Shown: positions 7,046 to 14,323 of the stretch, piece after piece
Layout of the letters: each line of letters begins with the position of its first letter
Position numbering within the stretch: the stretch's first letter is position 1
Assembly (NCBI GenBank): GCA_900757705.1
Contig: CAAEOW010000065.1
Span: 1 to 18,443 of the forward strand
Length of the DNA: 18,443 nucleotides
Direction: 5' to 3'
From: an uncultured Collinsella sp.
Lineage (GTDB): Bacteria > Actinomycetota > Coriobacteriia > Coriobacteriales > Coriobacteriaceae
Program-made: the position numbers and the translations under genes
Notes under the pieces: model-generated
The model's database searches: none
The model's input: only the letters and a program-made list of their open reading frames with translations
What the model was told of the DNA's origin: nothing

Positions 7046-9328
7046 TTACCGGCGCTTGCGGGCGGCCGTTGCCTTGCGGACGGAGGTCTTCTTGGTCGGA
7101 GCCTTTTCCTCGGCCGAAGCGGCGGGGGAGACCGGGGCCTCCTTGACAGGCTCGGCCTTTGCCGTAGCCTTCGGAGCGGTCTTGACCTCAGCGGGCTTCG
7201 GTGCCGGCTTGGCCTTTACTGTGGGCTTGTCCTCGGCCTTGGCCTCTGCCTTGGGAGCAGCAGCCTTGGTCGTGGACTTCTTGGCCGTCGTCGTTGCGCG
7301 CTTGCGCGTGGTGGTCTTGGCGGTCGGCTTGGCCTCGACAGCTGCCTCGGCCTTGGGCTCGGCGGGTGTCCCCTCGACTTTGGCGGCCGGCTTTGTGGCT
7401 GCCTTGGTTGTGGCGGCCTTCGTGGTCGTCGATTTCGTTGTTGTGGTCTTCTTGGCAGCTGTTGCCTTCTTGGCGGTCGCAGTCGTCTTCTTGGTAGCGG
7501 CCTTGGCCGGTGCCTTTGCCGCAGCCTTAGCCTCGACGGCGTCGGCCTTTACCTCGGGAGCAGCCTCGGCTTCGGCGGCCTTCTTGGCAGCTGCGGTGGT
7601 GCGCTTGCGCGAGGTCGTTGTCTTGACAGCGGTGGTCTTGCTCGCAGCGGCCTTCGTGGTCGTGGCCTTCTTGGCCGTCGTCTTACGCGTCGTGGTCTTC
7701 TTGGCCGCAGGCTTCGCGGCGGGTTTCACCTCAGGCTCGGGCTCGGGAGTAGCCTCAGCCTTCACCTCAGGCTCGGCCTTAACGGGCTCAGCTTCATCTG
7801 GCTTCTCTTCAGCCTTGGGTTCCTCGACAGCCGCAGCCTCAACCACGGCTGCCGGCCTCTCAATCTCCGGATGCATAAAGAAGTACAGGTCCAGATACTT
7901 GTCGGCCGAGCGCGTCCAGCTAAAGTCCTGGCTCATGGCCTGCGTGACCAGCTGGTTCCAGGCATCGCGGTTGTCCCAGAACAGGCGTGCCGCACGGAAC
8001 ACGGCGTCGCCCATCTCGTCGCCGTTAAAGTTACTAAACGAGAAGCCCGTGCCCTCGCCGGTAAACTCGTTATACGGAATCACAGTGTCCTTCAGACCAC
8101 CGGTCTCGCGTACGATAGGCAGGGTGCCGTAGCGCATGGCAATGATCTGCGACAGGCCGCAGGGCTCAAACTTCGAAGGCATCAGGAACATGTCAGCGGC
8201 AGCATACATGCGCTGCGACAGCGCCGGATCGAACTCGATGCGCGCGGCCATGGTGCCGGGGTACTTGTCCTGAAAGTAGCGCAGGCCGTCCTCGTAGTTG
8301 CGGTCGCCAGTGCCAAGCACGGCCATCTGCACGCCGCCGGCCAGAATGCGGTCGAGCGCGTACATAACCAGGTCCATGCCCTTTTGGCGCGTCAGGCGCG
8401 TGACCATCACCATAAGCGGGCGGTCGTCGCGAACCTCGAGCCCCAGCTCTTCCTGCAGCTTGGCCTTGCACACGGCCTTGCCGGAACGGTCCTCCACGGT
8501 GTAGTTGGCGGCAATGCGCTTGTCGGTCGCCGGGTCAAAGCCTGCCACATCAATGCCGTTCAGGATACCCTGCAGCGCGTAGGAACGCTCGCGCAAAACG
8601 CCGTCCAGGCCCTCGCCAAACTCGGGCGTCTGGATCTCGTTGGCATAGGTGGGGCTCACCGTGGTGATGGCATCGGCATAGCGCAGCGCGCCCAGCATGT
8701 AGTTGATGCTGCAGGCGTCGCAACGCAGCTGCGAGGCGGCCGCCGGAATATGCGCCACACCAAGGATGTCCTCCATCACGGTGTCGCTAAACTGGCCCTG
8801 GAACGCCACGTTGTGGATAGAGAACACGGTCTTGACGCGGTCGTACAGCGGCAGGCCCTGGTAAAACTCGCGCAAGAACACTGGCGCCAGCGCCGTCTGC
8901 CAGTCATTGCAGTGCAGGATGTCGCACTCAAAGCCGGCCGGCAGGTGCTGCAGGCTCTCGGTGATGGCCTTGGAGAAGAACGCAAAGCGCTCGCCGTCAT
9001 CAAAGAAGCCGTACGGATAGTCGCGCGCAAAGTAGCGCTCGTTGTCGATGAACATATAGGTGACGCCGTCGTGCTCGAGCTTCTCGAGACCGCAGTACTC
9101 GTTGCGCCAGCCCAGGCTCACGTAAAAGTCGGAGAAGTGCTCCATCTGCGCCTTGTACTCGTCCTTGATGGTGGCGTACTTGGGCACCATGACGATGACC
9201 TCGGCGCCGGCGCGCACAAGCGCCGCGGGCAGCGAGCCCGCCACGTCGCCCAGGCCACCGGTCTTTACAAACGGTGCGCACTCGGCCGAGGCAAACACGA
9301 TCTGCATCTTTTTGCTGGAATCTGCCAT
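7046..9328 (-). CDS. glgA: Glycogen synthase with long basic C-terminal tail
   Basis: Transfers glucose from ADP-glucose to the non-reducing end of growing alpha-1,4-glucan in the cytoplasm (GT5, GT-B fold). The 760-residue product is far longer than the usual 470-500. Residues 8-485 are the enzyme: KTGGLGDV near residue 22, the ADP-glucose loop typical of the family; TRLTRQKG near 310; and SKFEPCGLSQIIAMRYGTLPIVRETGGL near 385-411. A Glu/Pro-rich linker follows, then about 220 residues made almost only of Lys, Ala, Thr, Pro, Glu and Arg, resembling histone H1 tails. The DNA under the tail is low-complexity but stays in frame to the stop. I chose ATG 9326-9328 because GGGAG at 9333-9337 sits just before it; the ATG at 9338-9340 would add four residues and has no such site. 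Last gene of the glg operon, 90 bases after glgD. Confidence 0.95.
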   Translation of the reverse strand: MADSSKKMQIVFASAECAPFVKTGGLGDVAGSLPAALVRAGAEVIVMVPKYATIKDEYKAQMEHFSDFYVSLGWRNEYCGLEKLEHDGVTYMFIDNERYFARDYPYGFFDDGERFAFFSKAITESLQHLPAGFECDILHCNDWQTALAPVFLREFYQGLPLYDRVKTVFSIHNVAFQGQFSDTVMEDILGVAHIPAAASQLRCDACSINYMLGALRYADAITTVSPTYANEIQTPEFGEGLDGVLRERSYALQGILNGIDVAGFDPATDKRIAANYTVEDRSGKAVCKAKLQEELGLEVRDDRPLMVMVTRLTRQKGMDLVMYALDRILAGGVQMAVLGTGDRNYEDGLRYFQDKYPGTMAARIEFDPALSQRMYAAADMFLMPSKFEPCGLSQIIAMRYGTLPIVRETGGLKDTVIPYNEFTGEGTGFSFSNFNGDEMGDAVFRAARLFWDNRDAWNQLVTQAMSQDFSWTRSADKYLDLYFFMHPEIERPAAVVEAAAVEEPKAEEKPDEAEPVKAEPEVKAEATPEPEPEVKPAAKPAAKKTTTRKTTAKKATTTKAAASKTTAVKTTTSRKRTTAAAKKAAEAEAAPEVKADAVEAKAAAKAPAKAATKKTTATAKKATAAKKTTTTKSTTTKAATTKAATKPAAKVEGTPAEPKAEAAVEAKPTAKTTTRKRATTTAKKSTTKAAAPKAEAKAEDKPTVKAKPAPKPAEVKTAPKATAKAEPVKEAPVSPAASAEEKAPTKKTSVRKATAARKRR

Positions 9329-9351
9329 ATTGTCTCCCATGTTGCAATTCG

Positions 9352-9387
9352 AGAATAGCCGCCTGGCGCTAACCGGGCGGCTATTCT
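9352..9387 (-). promoter_or_regulatory. Intercistronic hairpin between glgD and glgA
   Basis: A perfect 12-bp stem, AGAATAGCCGCC (9352-9363) with GGCGGCTATTCT (9376-9387), encloses a 12-base loop in the glgD-glgA gap. It lacks a U-tract on the minus strand (TCGAATTGC follows). It could partly attenuate, or stabilise a processed 3' end of the upstream message, so that glgA is made at a different level from glgCD. Confidence 0.7.
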
Positions 9388-9418
9388 ACATGTTACGAGC
9401 GATGTTGCGGTGCCAACG

Positions 9419-10546
9419 TTAACGTACGATGGTGGTGTCGGAAGTTAACGGAGCCTTGCCCAGCACCAGGATGTTCTCGGGCGTGCCGCGAAGCTCGGTG
9501 TTGGTGGGAACCACGTTGTTCTTGTCTAGAATGGCGTTCTCAACGCGGGCGCCGCTCTTGATGATGCAGCTCTGGTTGATGATCGAGTTGGTCACCGAAG
9601 CGCCCTCCTCGACCACGACGCCGCGCGACAGGATCGAGTTGCGCACGGTGCCCTTGATAATGCAGCCGGCCGAGATGATCGAGTTGCACGCGTGGCTGCC
9701 GGTCGCATAGCGCGAAGGCGGCACGTCGTGAGCCTTGGTCAGGATCGGGCGCTCGGGATCGAAGAGCTGATCGGCCACGGTCTGGTCGAGCAGGTCCATG
9801 CTGCGGCGATACAGCGACTTCTCGCTAAACACGCCCACGACCTCGCCCTTGTACTCGTAGCTGCACACGTCGATGTTGCCAAAGTCGCCCTGGAGTGCCT
9901 CGAGCAGGTCCAGATAGTCGGCGGCCTGGTAGTGGTCGATAATCTCGAGCAGCGTCTCGCGGTTGACGATGCAGCAGTCCATGGACGCGTTGTCGCCGTA
10001 CACGACGCCGGCGCTCACGCCCGTCAGGCGGCCGTTCTCGTTAATCTCGAGCTTGGTCTCGTCATCGACGTTGCGCGTGGCCTTGCAGTACACCACAGTC
10101 ATCTGGGCACCGGAGTTCTCGTGCGCGTCGATGATGGTGTTGAGGTCCATGTTAAAGATGATGTTGGTGCCCATCATCACAACATAGGGCTTGTCCGAGC
10201 GCTGGAACAGCGTCTTGTTAGAGATGATGTCGCGCAGCAGGAAGCGCATGCCGCCCTTGGTGGTGCCATACGCGTTGCCGGGCACCATGAACAGGCCGCC
10301 CTTCTTGCGGTCCAGGCCCCAGTCCTTGCCCGAGCCCACGTGGTCGATCAGCGAGCGGTAGTTGCCCGGCATGACGACGCCGACGGTCTTAATGCCGGCA
10401 TTCATCATGTTGGACAGCGGAAAGTCGATCAGGCGGTAGCGGCCCAAAAACGGGACGGATGCGATGGGGCGGTCCTTGAGAAGGACGCTGCCGTAGGTCG
10501 AAGAGTAGTTAGCGGTGATATAACCGATGGCCTTGCGATTGATCAT
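9419..10546 (-). CDS. glgD: GlgD, glucose-1-phosphate adenylyltransferase partner subunit
   Basis: A 375-residue GlgC paralogue. The N-terminal nucleotidyltransferase-like domain shows RPIASVPFLGRYRLIDFPLSN and a MGTNIIFNMDL segment where GlgC has SGDHLYRMDY. The C-terminal third is a left-handed beta-helix of isoleucine/valine-rich hexapeptide turns. The pyrophosphorylase loop GGxGxRL of GlgC is absent: the corresponding N-terminus is ITANYSSTYGSVL. In species with GlgC/GlgD pairs, GlgD is known to act mainly as a regulatory or stabilising partner of the catalytic GlgC, and that role is inferred here. I chose ATG 10544-10546, four bases after the glgC stop, with a G-rich ribosome site at 10556-10560 inside the end of glgC. 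An upstream in-frame start would extend it into glgC and is unlikely. Tight spacing indicates co-translation with GlgC. Confidence 0.94.
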   Translation of the reverse strand: MINRKAIGYITANYSSTYGSVLLKDRPIASVPFLGRYRLIDFPLSNMMNAGIKTVGVVMPGNYRSLIDHVGSGKDWGLDRKKGGLFMVPGNAYGTTKGGMRFLLRDIISNKTLFQRSDKPYVVMMGTNIIFNMDLNTIIDAHENSGAQMTVVYCKATRNVDDETKLEINENGRLTGVSAGVVYGDNASMDCCIVNRETLLEIIDHYQAADYLDLLEALQGDFGNIDVCSYEYKGEVVGVFSEKSLYRRSMDLLDQTVADQLFDPERPILTKAHDVPPSRYATGSHACNSIISAGCIIKGTVRNSILSRGVVVEEGASVTNSIINQSCIIKSGARVENAILDKNNVVPTNTELRGTPENILVLGKAPLTSDTTIVR

Positions 10547-10550
10547 CGGA

Positions 10551-11699
10551 TCATTCCCCCTTCCCGATAACGACGTCATTTCCAACGACGGCCGTATCCT
10601 TGGTGGTATCGACAGAGCCGAGCTTCACGCCCTCTTCGACCGTGGAGTTCTCGCCCAAAATTGCGCGGCAGATGTGCGCGCCGCTCTTAACGTGCGCACC
10701 CGGCAACAGCACGGAGTCCTCGACCACGGCGCGCTCCTCGATGATGACATCGGTCGAAAGGATCGAGTGGCGAGCGGTGCCGTAGATCTTGCAGCCGTTG
10801 GAGACCAGGCAGTCGTCCAGACGGCCGTCAGGGCCAATGTAGTGCGGCGGACGCGTGGTGATGTTGGACATGATGGGGAAGTGCTTGTCGAACAGATCGA
10901 ACTCGGGGTTGTTTCCCAGCAGGTCCATCGAGGTCTCGTGGAAGCTGGCGATGGTGCCGACGTCCTTCCAAAAGCCGTGGAACTCGTAGCTGTACAGGCG
11001 CTTGTTCTCGCCGAGCAGCTTGGGGATGATGTCCTTGCCAAAGTCGTGGCTCGAGCGCTGGTCCAGAGCGTCCTCCTCGAGCGCCTCGATTAGCACGTCG
11101 GCCGAGAAGATGTAGATGCCCATGGACGCGAGATTCGAATCGGGCTTCTCGGGCTTCTCGGTGAACTTGGTGATGCGGCCGTCCTCGGGGTCGGTGGTCA
11201 GGATGCCAAAACGGCTGGCCTCCTCCCACGGCACGGGCATAACGCTCACCGTGAGGTCGGCGTTGTTCTCAATATGCGTCTTGAGCATCTTGCGGTAGTC
11301 CATGCGATACAGGTGATCGCCCGAAAGAATCAGGACGTACTTGGGGTCGTTGGCCTTAATGTAGTCGAGGTTCTGCGTAATGGCGTCGGCCGTGCCCGCA
11401 TACCAGGCGCCGCCGGTCTGCGTCTCGTACGGCGGCAGGATCGACACGCCGCCGTCGCGGCTGTCCAGATCCCAAGCCTCGCCGGAGCCCCCGTAGGCAT
11501 GCAGCAGGTAGGGGCGATACTGCGTTAGAACGCCCACCGTGTCGATGCCCGAGTTGGAGCAGTTGGACAGCGAAAAGTCGATAATGCGGAACTTGCCACC
11601 AAAGCTAACCGCCGGCTTTGCGATCTTTTGGGTGAGTGCCCCCAATCGGCTGCCCTGTCCTCCTGCGAGGAGCATCGCGATGCATTCTTTCTTACTCAT
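10551..11699 (-). CDS. glgC: Glucose-1-phosphate adenylyltransferase, catalytic subunit
   Basis: Makes ADP-glucose and pyrophosphate from ATP and glucose-1-phosphate, the committed step of bacterial glycogen synthesis. The 382-residue length is typical. The catalytic loop LAGGQGSRLGALT is at residues 11-23, the metal-binding SGDHLYRMDY at 126-135 and the sugar-phosphate region FTEKPEKP at 179-186. The C-terminal part is a left-handed beta-helix used for oligomerisation and allosteric control. AGAAGGAGA upstream gives a strong ribosome site and supports ATG 11697-11699. It precedes glgD by four bases, consistent with a GlgC/GlgD complex. Confidence 0.97.
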   Translation of the reverse strand: MSKKECIAMLLAGGQGSRLGALTQKIAKPAVSFGGKFRIIDFSLSNCSNSGIDTVGVLTQYRPYLLHAYGGSGEAWDLDSRDGGVSILPPYETQTGGAWYAGTADAITQNLDYIKANDPKYVLILSGDHLYRMDYRKMLKTHIENNADLTVSVMPVPWEEASRFGILTTDPEDGRITKFTEKPEKPDSNLASMGIYIFSADVLIEALEEDALDQRSSHDFGKDIIPKLLGENKRLYSYEFHGFWKDVGTIASFHETSMDLLGNNPEFDLFDKHFPIMSNITTRPPHYIGPDGRLDDCLVSNGCKIYGTARHSILSTDVIIEERAVVEDSVLLPGAHVKSGAHICRAILGENSTVEEGVKLGSVDTTKDTAVVGNDVVIGKGE

Positions 11700-11738
11700 C
11701 GATTTCTCCTTCTGTCATCGATGTTCCTAACCCATTAG

Positions 11739-11769
11739 CGACGGGCGCGGCGCTCGGTCGCGCCCGTCG
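11739..11769 (-). promoter_or_regulatory. Intercistronic hairpin between glgP and glgC
   Basis: A perfect 11-bp, very GC-rich stem, CGACGGGCGCG (11739-11749) with CGCGCCCGTCG (11759-11769), surrounds a nine-base loop in the 104-bp glgP-glgC gap. On the minus strand it is followed by CTAATGGG, not by a U-tract. It may partly terminate, protect the glgP message end, or mark an RNA processing point. Confidence 0.7.
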
Positions 11770-11803
11770 AGTAATGCCGTGCGGCAAAGGGAGCTCGCGC
11801 GCT

Positions 11804-14230
11804 TTATGCGTGCCAGATCTCGTCGCGGTACTCGCGAATGGTGCGGTCGGACGAGAACCAGCCACTCGAGGCGGTGTTGAGCAGGGCCTTGCGGTTCCAG
11901 GTCTCCTGGTCGCCGTAGCTGCCCGTGAGGTTCTCCCATGCATCCACGTAGCTGCGGAAGTCGGCCATGACCAGGTCGGGGTCGTTGTTGTTCATGAGCT
12001 CGTTGTAGATGCTCTCGAAGTTGCCCGAAAGACCCGCAAACGTGTTGTCCTTGAGCTCGTCCATCACGCGGCCCAGACGCTCGCGGTCGCCGTTGAGGGT
12101 ATCCCACGCAAAGTAGCTGTTGGATGCCCAGAGCTGCTCGACCTCGGGTGCGGTCAGGCCAAAAATGGCCTCGTTTTCGCGGCCGGCCAGGTCGGCGATC
12201 TCGATGTTGGCGCCGTCGAGGGTGCCCAGCGTAATGGCGCCGTTCATCATGAGCTTCATGTTGGAGGTGCCCGAGGCCTCCTTGCCGGCCGTGGAGATCT
12301 GCTCCGAGATCTCGGCGGCTGGGTAGATGAGCTGAGCGTTGCTCACACGGAAGTTGGGGATAAAGCAGACCTTCATGACCTCGTTGACGCGGGCATCGTT
12401 GTTGATGACGTCGGCCACGGAGTTAATGAGGCGGATGGTCTCCTTGGCAAAGGTGTAGCTCGAGGCAGCCTTGCCGCTAAAGATGAAGGTCGTCGGCGTC
12501 ACGTGGAAGTTGGGATCGGCGATGCGGCGGTTGTAGATGTCCATCACCTTCATGATGTTCATGAGCTGGCGCTTGTAGGCGTGGAAGCGCTTCACCTGAA
12601 CATCGAAGACGGTGTTGGGGTCGATGACCAGACCGGTTTCGGCCTTAACGTAGGCGGCCAGGCGCTCCTTGTTGGCGCGCTTGGAGGCACCCACGGCCTT
12701 CAGGAACTCGGTGTCGTTCTGGAAACTTTTAAGCTTCTCCAGCTCAAAGGCGTCCTTGAGCCAACCGTCGCCAATGGCCTCGGTCACGAGCTTGGCGTAG
12801 GTGGGGTTGGCCTCGGCAAAGAAACGACGGTGCGAGATACCGTTGGTCTTGTTGTTGAACTTTTCGGGCGTCAGGGCATAGAAGTCCTTGAGCACGATGT
12901 TCTTGATGATGTCGGAGTGGATCTTGGCCACGCCGTTGACGCTGTGGCTGCAGATCACAGACAGGTTGGCCATGCGAATCTCGCCGTCCCACAGGATGGC
13001 GGTCTGGCGCAGACGCTCCTGCCAGCCATCCTGCGTGGTATCGAACGACTCGTGCCAACGACGGCTGATCTCGTCGATGATCTGGTACACGCGGGGGAGG
13101 AGCTTGGAGAACGTGCCGATGGGCCACTTCTCCAGAGCCTCGGGCAGGATGGTGTGGTTGGTGTAGCTCACGACCTGCGTCACGATGTTCCAGGCGTCAT
13201 CCCACTCGAGCTTCTTCTCGTCGATGAGGATACGCATGAGCTCGGGGCCGCACATGGCGGGGTGCGTATCGTTGGTGTGGATGGCCACAAACTGCGGCAG
13301 CAGCTCCCAGTTCTCGCCGTGCTCCTTCTCAAAGGTGTCGAGCAGGCTGTAGATGCCGGCCGAGACAAACAGGTACTCCTGCTTCAGGCGCAGCAGACGG
13401 CCGTGCTCGCCGGCGTCGTTGGGGTAGAGGATGGCGCTGATGGCCTCGGCCTCGGCGCGCTCGGCGTCGGCCAGGGCGTAGTCGCCGCGGTTGAAGGCCT
13501 CCAGATCGAAGTGCTCCTCGACCGGCTCGGCAGCCCAGACGCGCAGCTTGTTGACGGTCTCGCCGGCATAGCCCACGACGGGGATGTCATAAGGGACGGC
13601 CAGGATATCCTGCGTGTCCACCGTGCGGTAAAACGTGCGGCCATCCTCCTCAAAGCCCTCGACGCGGCCGCCAAACTTGATGGTCACGGCCTTATCCTGA
13701 CGACGGACCTCCCAGGGATAGCCGTGGGTAAGCCACTCGTCGGTGGCCTCGACCTGGCTGCCGTTGACGATCTCCTGCTTAAACAGGCCGTAGCGGTAGC
13801 GCATGCCGTTGCCGTAGCCGGCAATGCCCTCGGCTGCCATCGAATCCAGGAAGCATGCGGCCAGACGGCCCAGGCCACCGTTGCCCAGAGCCGGATCGGG
13901 CTCCTGGTTCTCGATGACGGACAGATCGAAGCCCATGTCGTCGAGCGCCTCGGCGACCATGTCGCGCACGCCAAAGTTGAGCAAGTAGTTGTCGAGCAGT
14001 CGGCCGATCAAAAACTCGATCGAGAAGTAGTACACGCGCTTTTTGCCCTCGGCGGTGACGCGGGCGTCGCTCTTGGTGGCAACGGTGCGCGCCTTCTCGG
14101 CCACGAGCTTGGCCAGGGCATTAAAGCGGTCGAGGTCGCTGGCGGCCTCGACGCTCTTGCCGCTGATGCTCATGACGGCATCGCGATAGAGCTCGGTAAA
14201 CTCCTGCTTGTTGTCGAAGATCTTATTCAT
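11804..14230 (-). CDS. glgP: Glycogen/maltodextrin phosphorylase
   Basis: Pyridoxal-phosphate enzyme (GT35) that removes glucose-1-phosphate from the ends of alpha-1,4-glucans using phosphate. The 808-residue length fits the bacterial family. Visible family blocks are YYFSIEFLIGRLLDNYLLN near residue 67, the substrate loop LGNGGLGRLAACFLDS at 115-130, HTNDTHPAMCGPELMR near 318, and EASGTSNMKLMMNGAITLGTLDGANIE near 651, in which Lys659 is the expected PLP-binding lysine. No frameshift is seen. ATG 14228-14230 has AAAGGAA a few bases upstream. It lies between glgB and glgC, so degradation and synthesis share one locus. The preferred substrate, glycogen or maltodextrin, cannot be decided from sequence. 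Confidence 0.97.
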   Translation of the reverse strand: MNKIFDNKQEFTELYRDAVMSISGKSVEAASDLDRFNALAKLVAEKARTVATKSDARVTAEGKKRVYYFSIEFLIGRLLDNYLLNFGVRDMVAEALDDMGFDLSVIENQEPDPALGNGGLGRLAACFLDSMAAEGIAGYGNGMRYRYGLFKQEIVNGSQVEATDEWLTHGYPWEVRRQDKAVTIKFGGRVEGFEEDGRTFYRTVDTQDILAVPYDIPVVGYAGETVNKLRVWAAEPVEEHFDLEAFNRGDYALADAERAEAEAISAILYPNDAGEHGRLLRLKQEYLFVSAGIYSLLDTFEKEHGENWELLPQFVAIHTNDTHPAMCGPELMRILIDEKKLEWDDAWNIVTQVVSYTNHTILPEALEKWPIGTFSKLLPRVYQIIDEISRRWHESFDTTQDGWQERLRQTAILWDGEIRMANLSVICSHSVNGVAKIHSDIIKNIVLKDFYALTPEKFNNKTNGISHRRFFAEANPTYAKLVTEAIGDGWLKDAFELEKLKSFQNDTEFLKAVGASKRANKERLAAYVKAETGLVIDPNTVFDVQVKRFHAYKRQLMNIMKVMDIYNRRIADPNFHVTPTTFIFSGKAASSYTFAKETIRLINSVADVINNDARVNEVMKVCFIPNFRVSNAQLIYPAAEISEQISTAGKEASGTSNMKLMMNGAITLGTLDGANIEIADLAGRENEAIFGLTAPEVEQLWASNSYFAWDTLNGDRERLGRVMDELKDNTFAGLSGNFESIYNELMNNNDPDLVMADFRSYVDAWENLTGSYGDQETWNRKALLNTASSGWFSSDRTIREYRDEIWHA

Positions 14231-14303
14231 ACGTTCCTTTCCCCCGGGAGTTGTTCCCCGAAACGGTTATGACATGTATCCTACGCCCTCGCGGGGCGGG
14301 TAA

Positions 14304-14315
14304 TTACAGCTGTAA
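14304..14315. promoter_or_regulatory. Perfect 12-bp palindrome between glgB and glgP
   Basis: TTACAGCTGTAA is perfectly symmetrical and sits eight bases past the glgB stop and about 74 bases before the glgP start. It could be an operator for the glgP promoter, but no good promoter boxes were found around it, and a 12-base palindrome can arise by chance. Confidence 0.3.
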
Positions 14316-14323
14316 CGGTTTTG

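Noticed and set aside
7046..7870. A tandem repeat or CRISPR-like array in the end of glgA
   Set aside because: The repetition is Lys/Ala/Thr codon low complexity in frame with glgA; there are no regular repeat and spacer units.
7871..9358. Plus-strand open frame of 495 codons opposite glgA
   Set aside because: Antisense shadow of glycogen synthase, rich in His/Val/Arg as expected from reverse-strand reading.
11636..14272. Long plus-strand open frame of 878 codons opposite glgP and the start of glgC
   Set aside because: It is the antisense of a clear GT35 phosphorylase; GC-rich codon bias keeps the opposite strand open. It has no recognisable domain.
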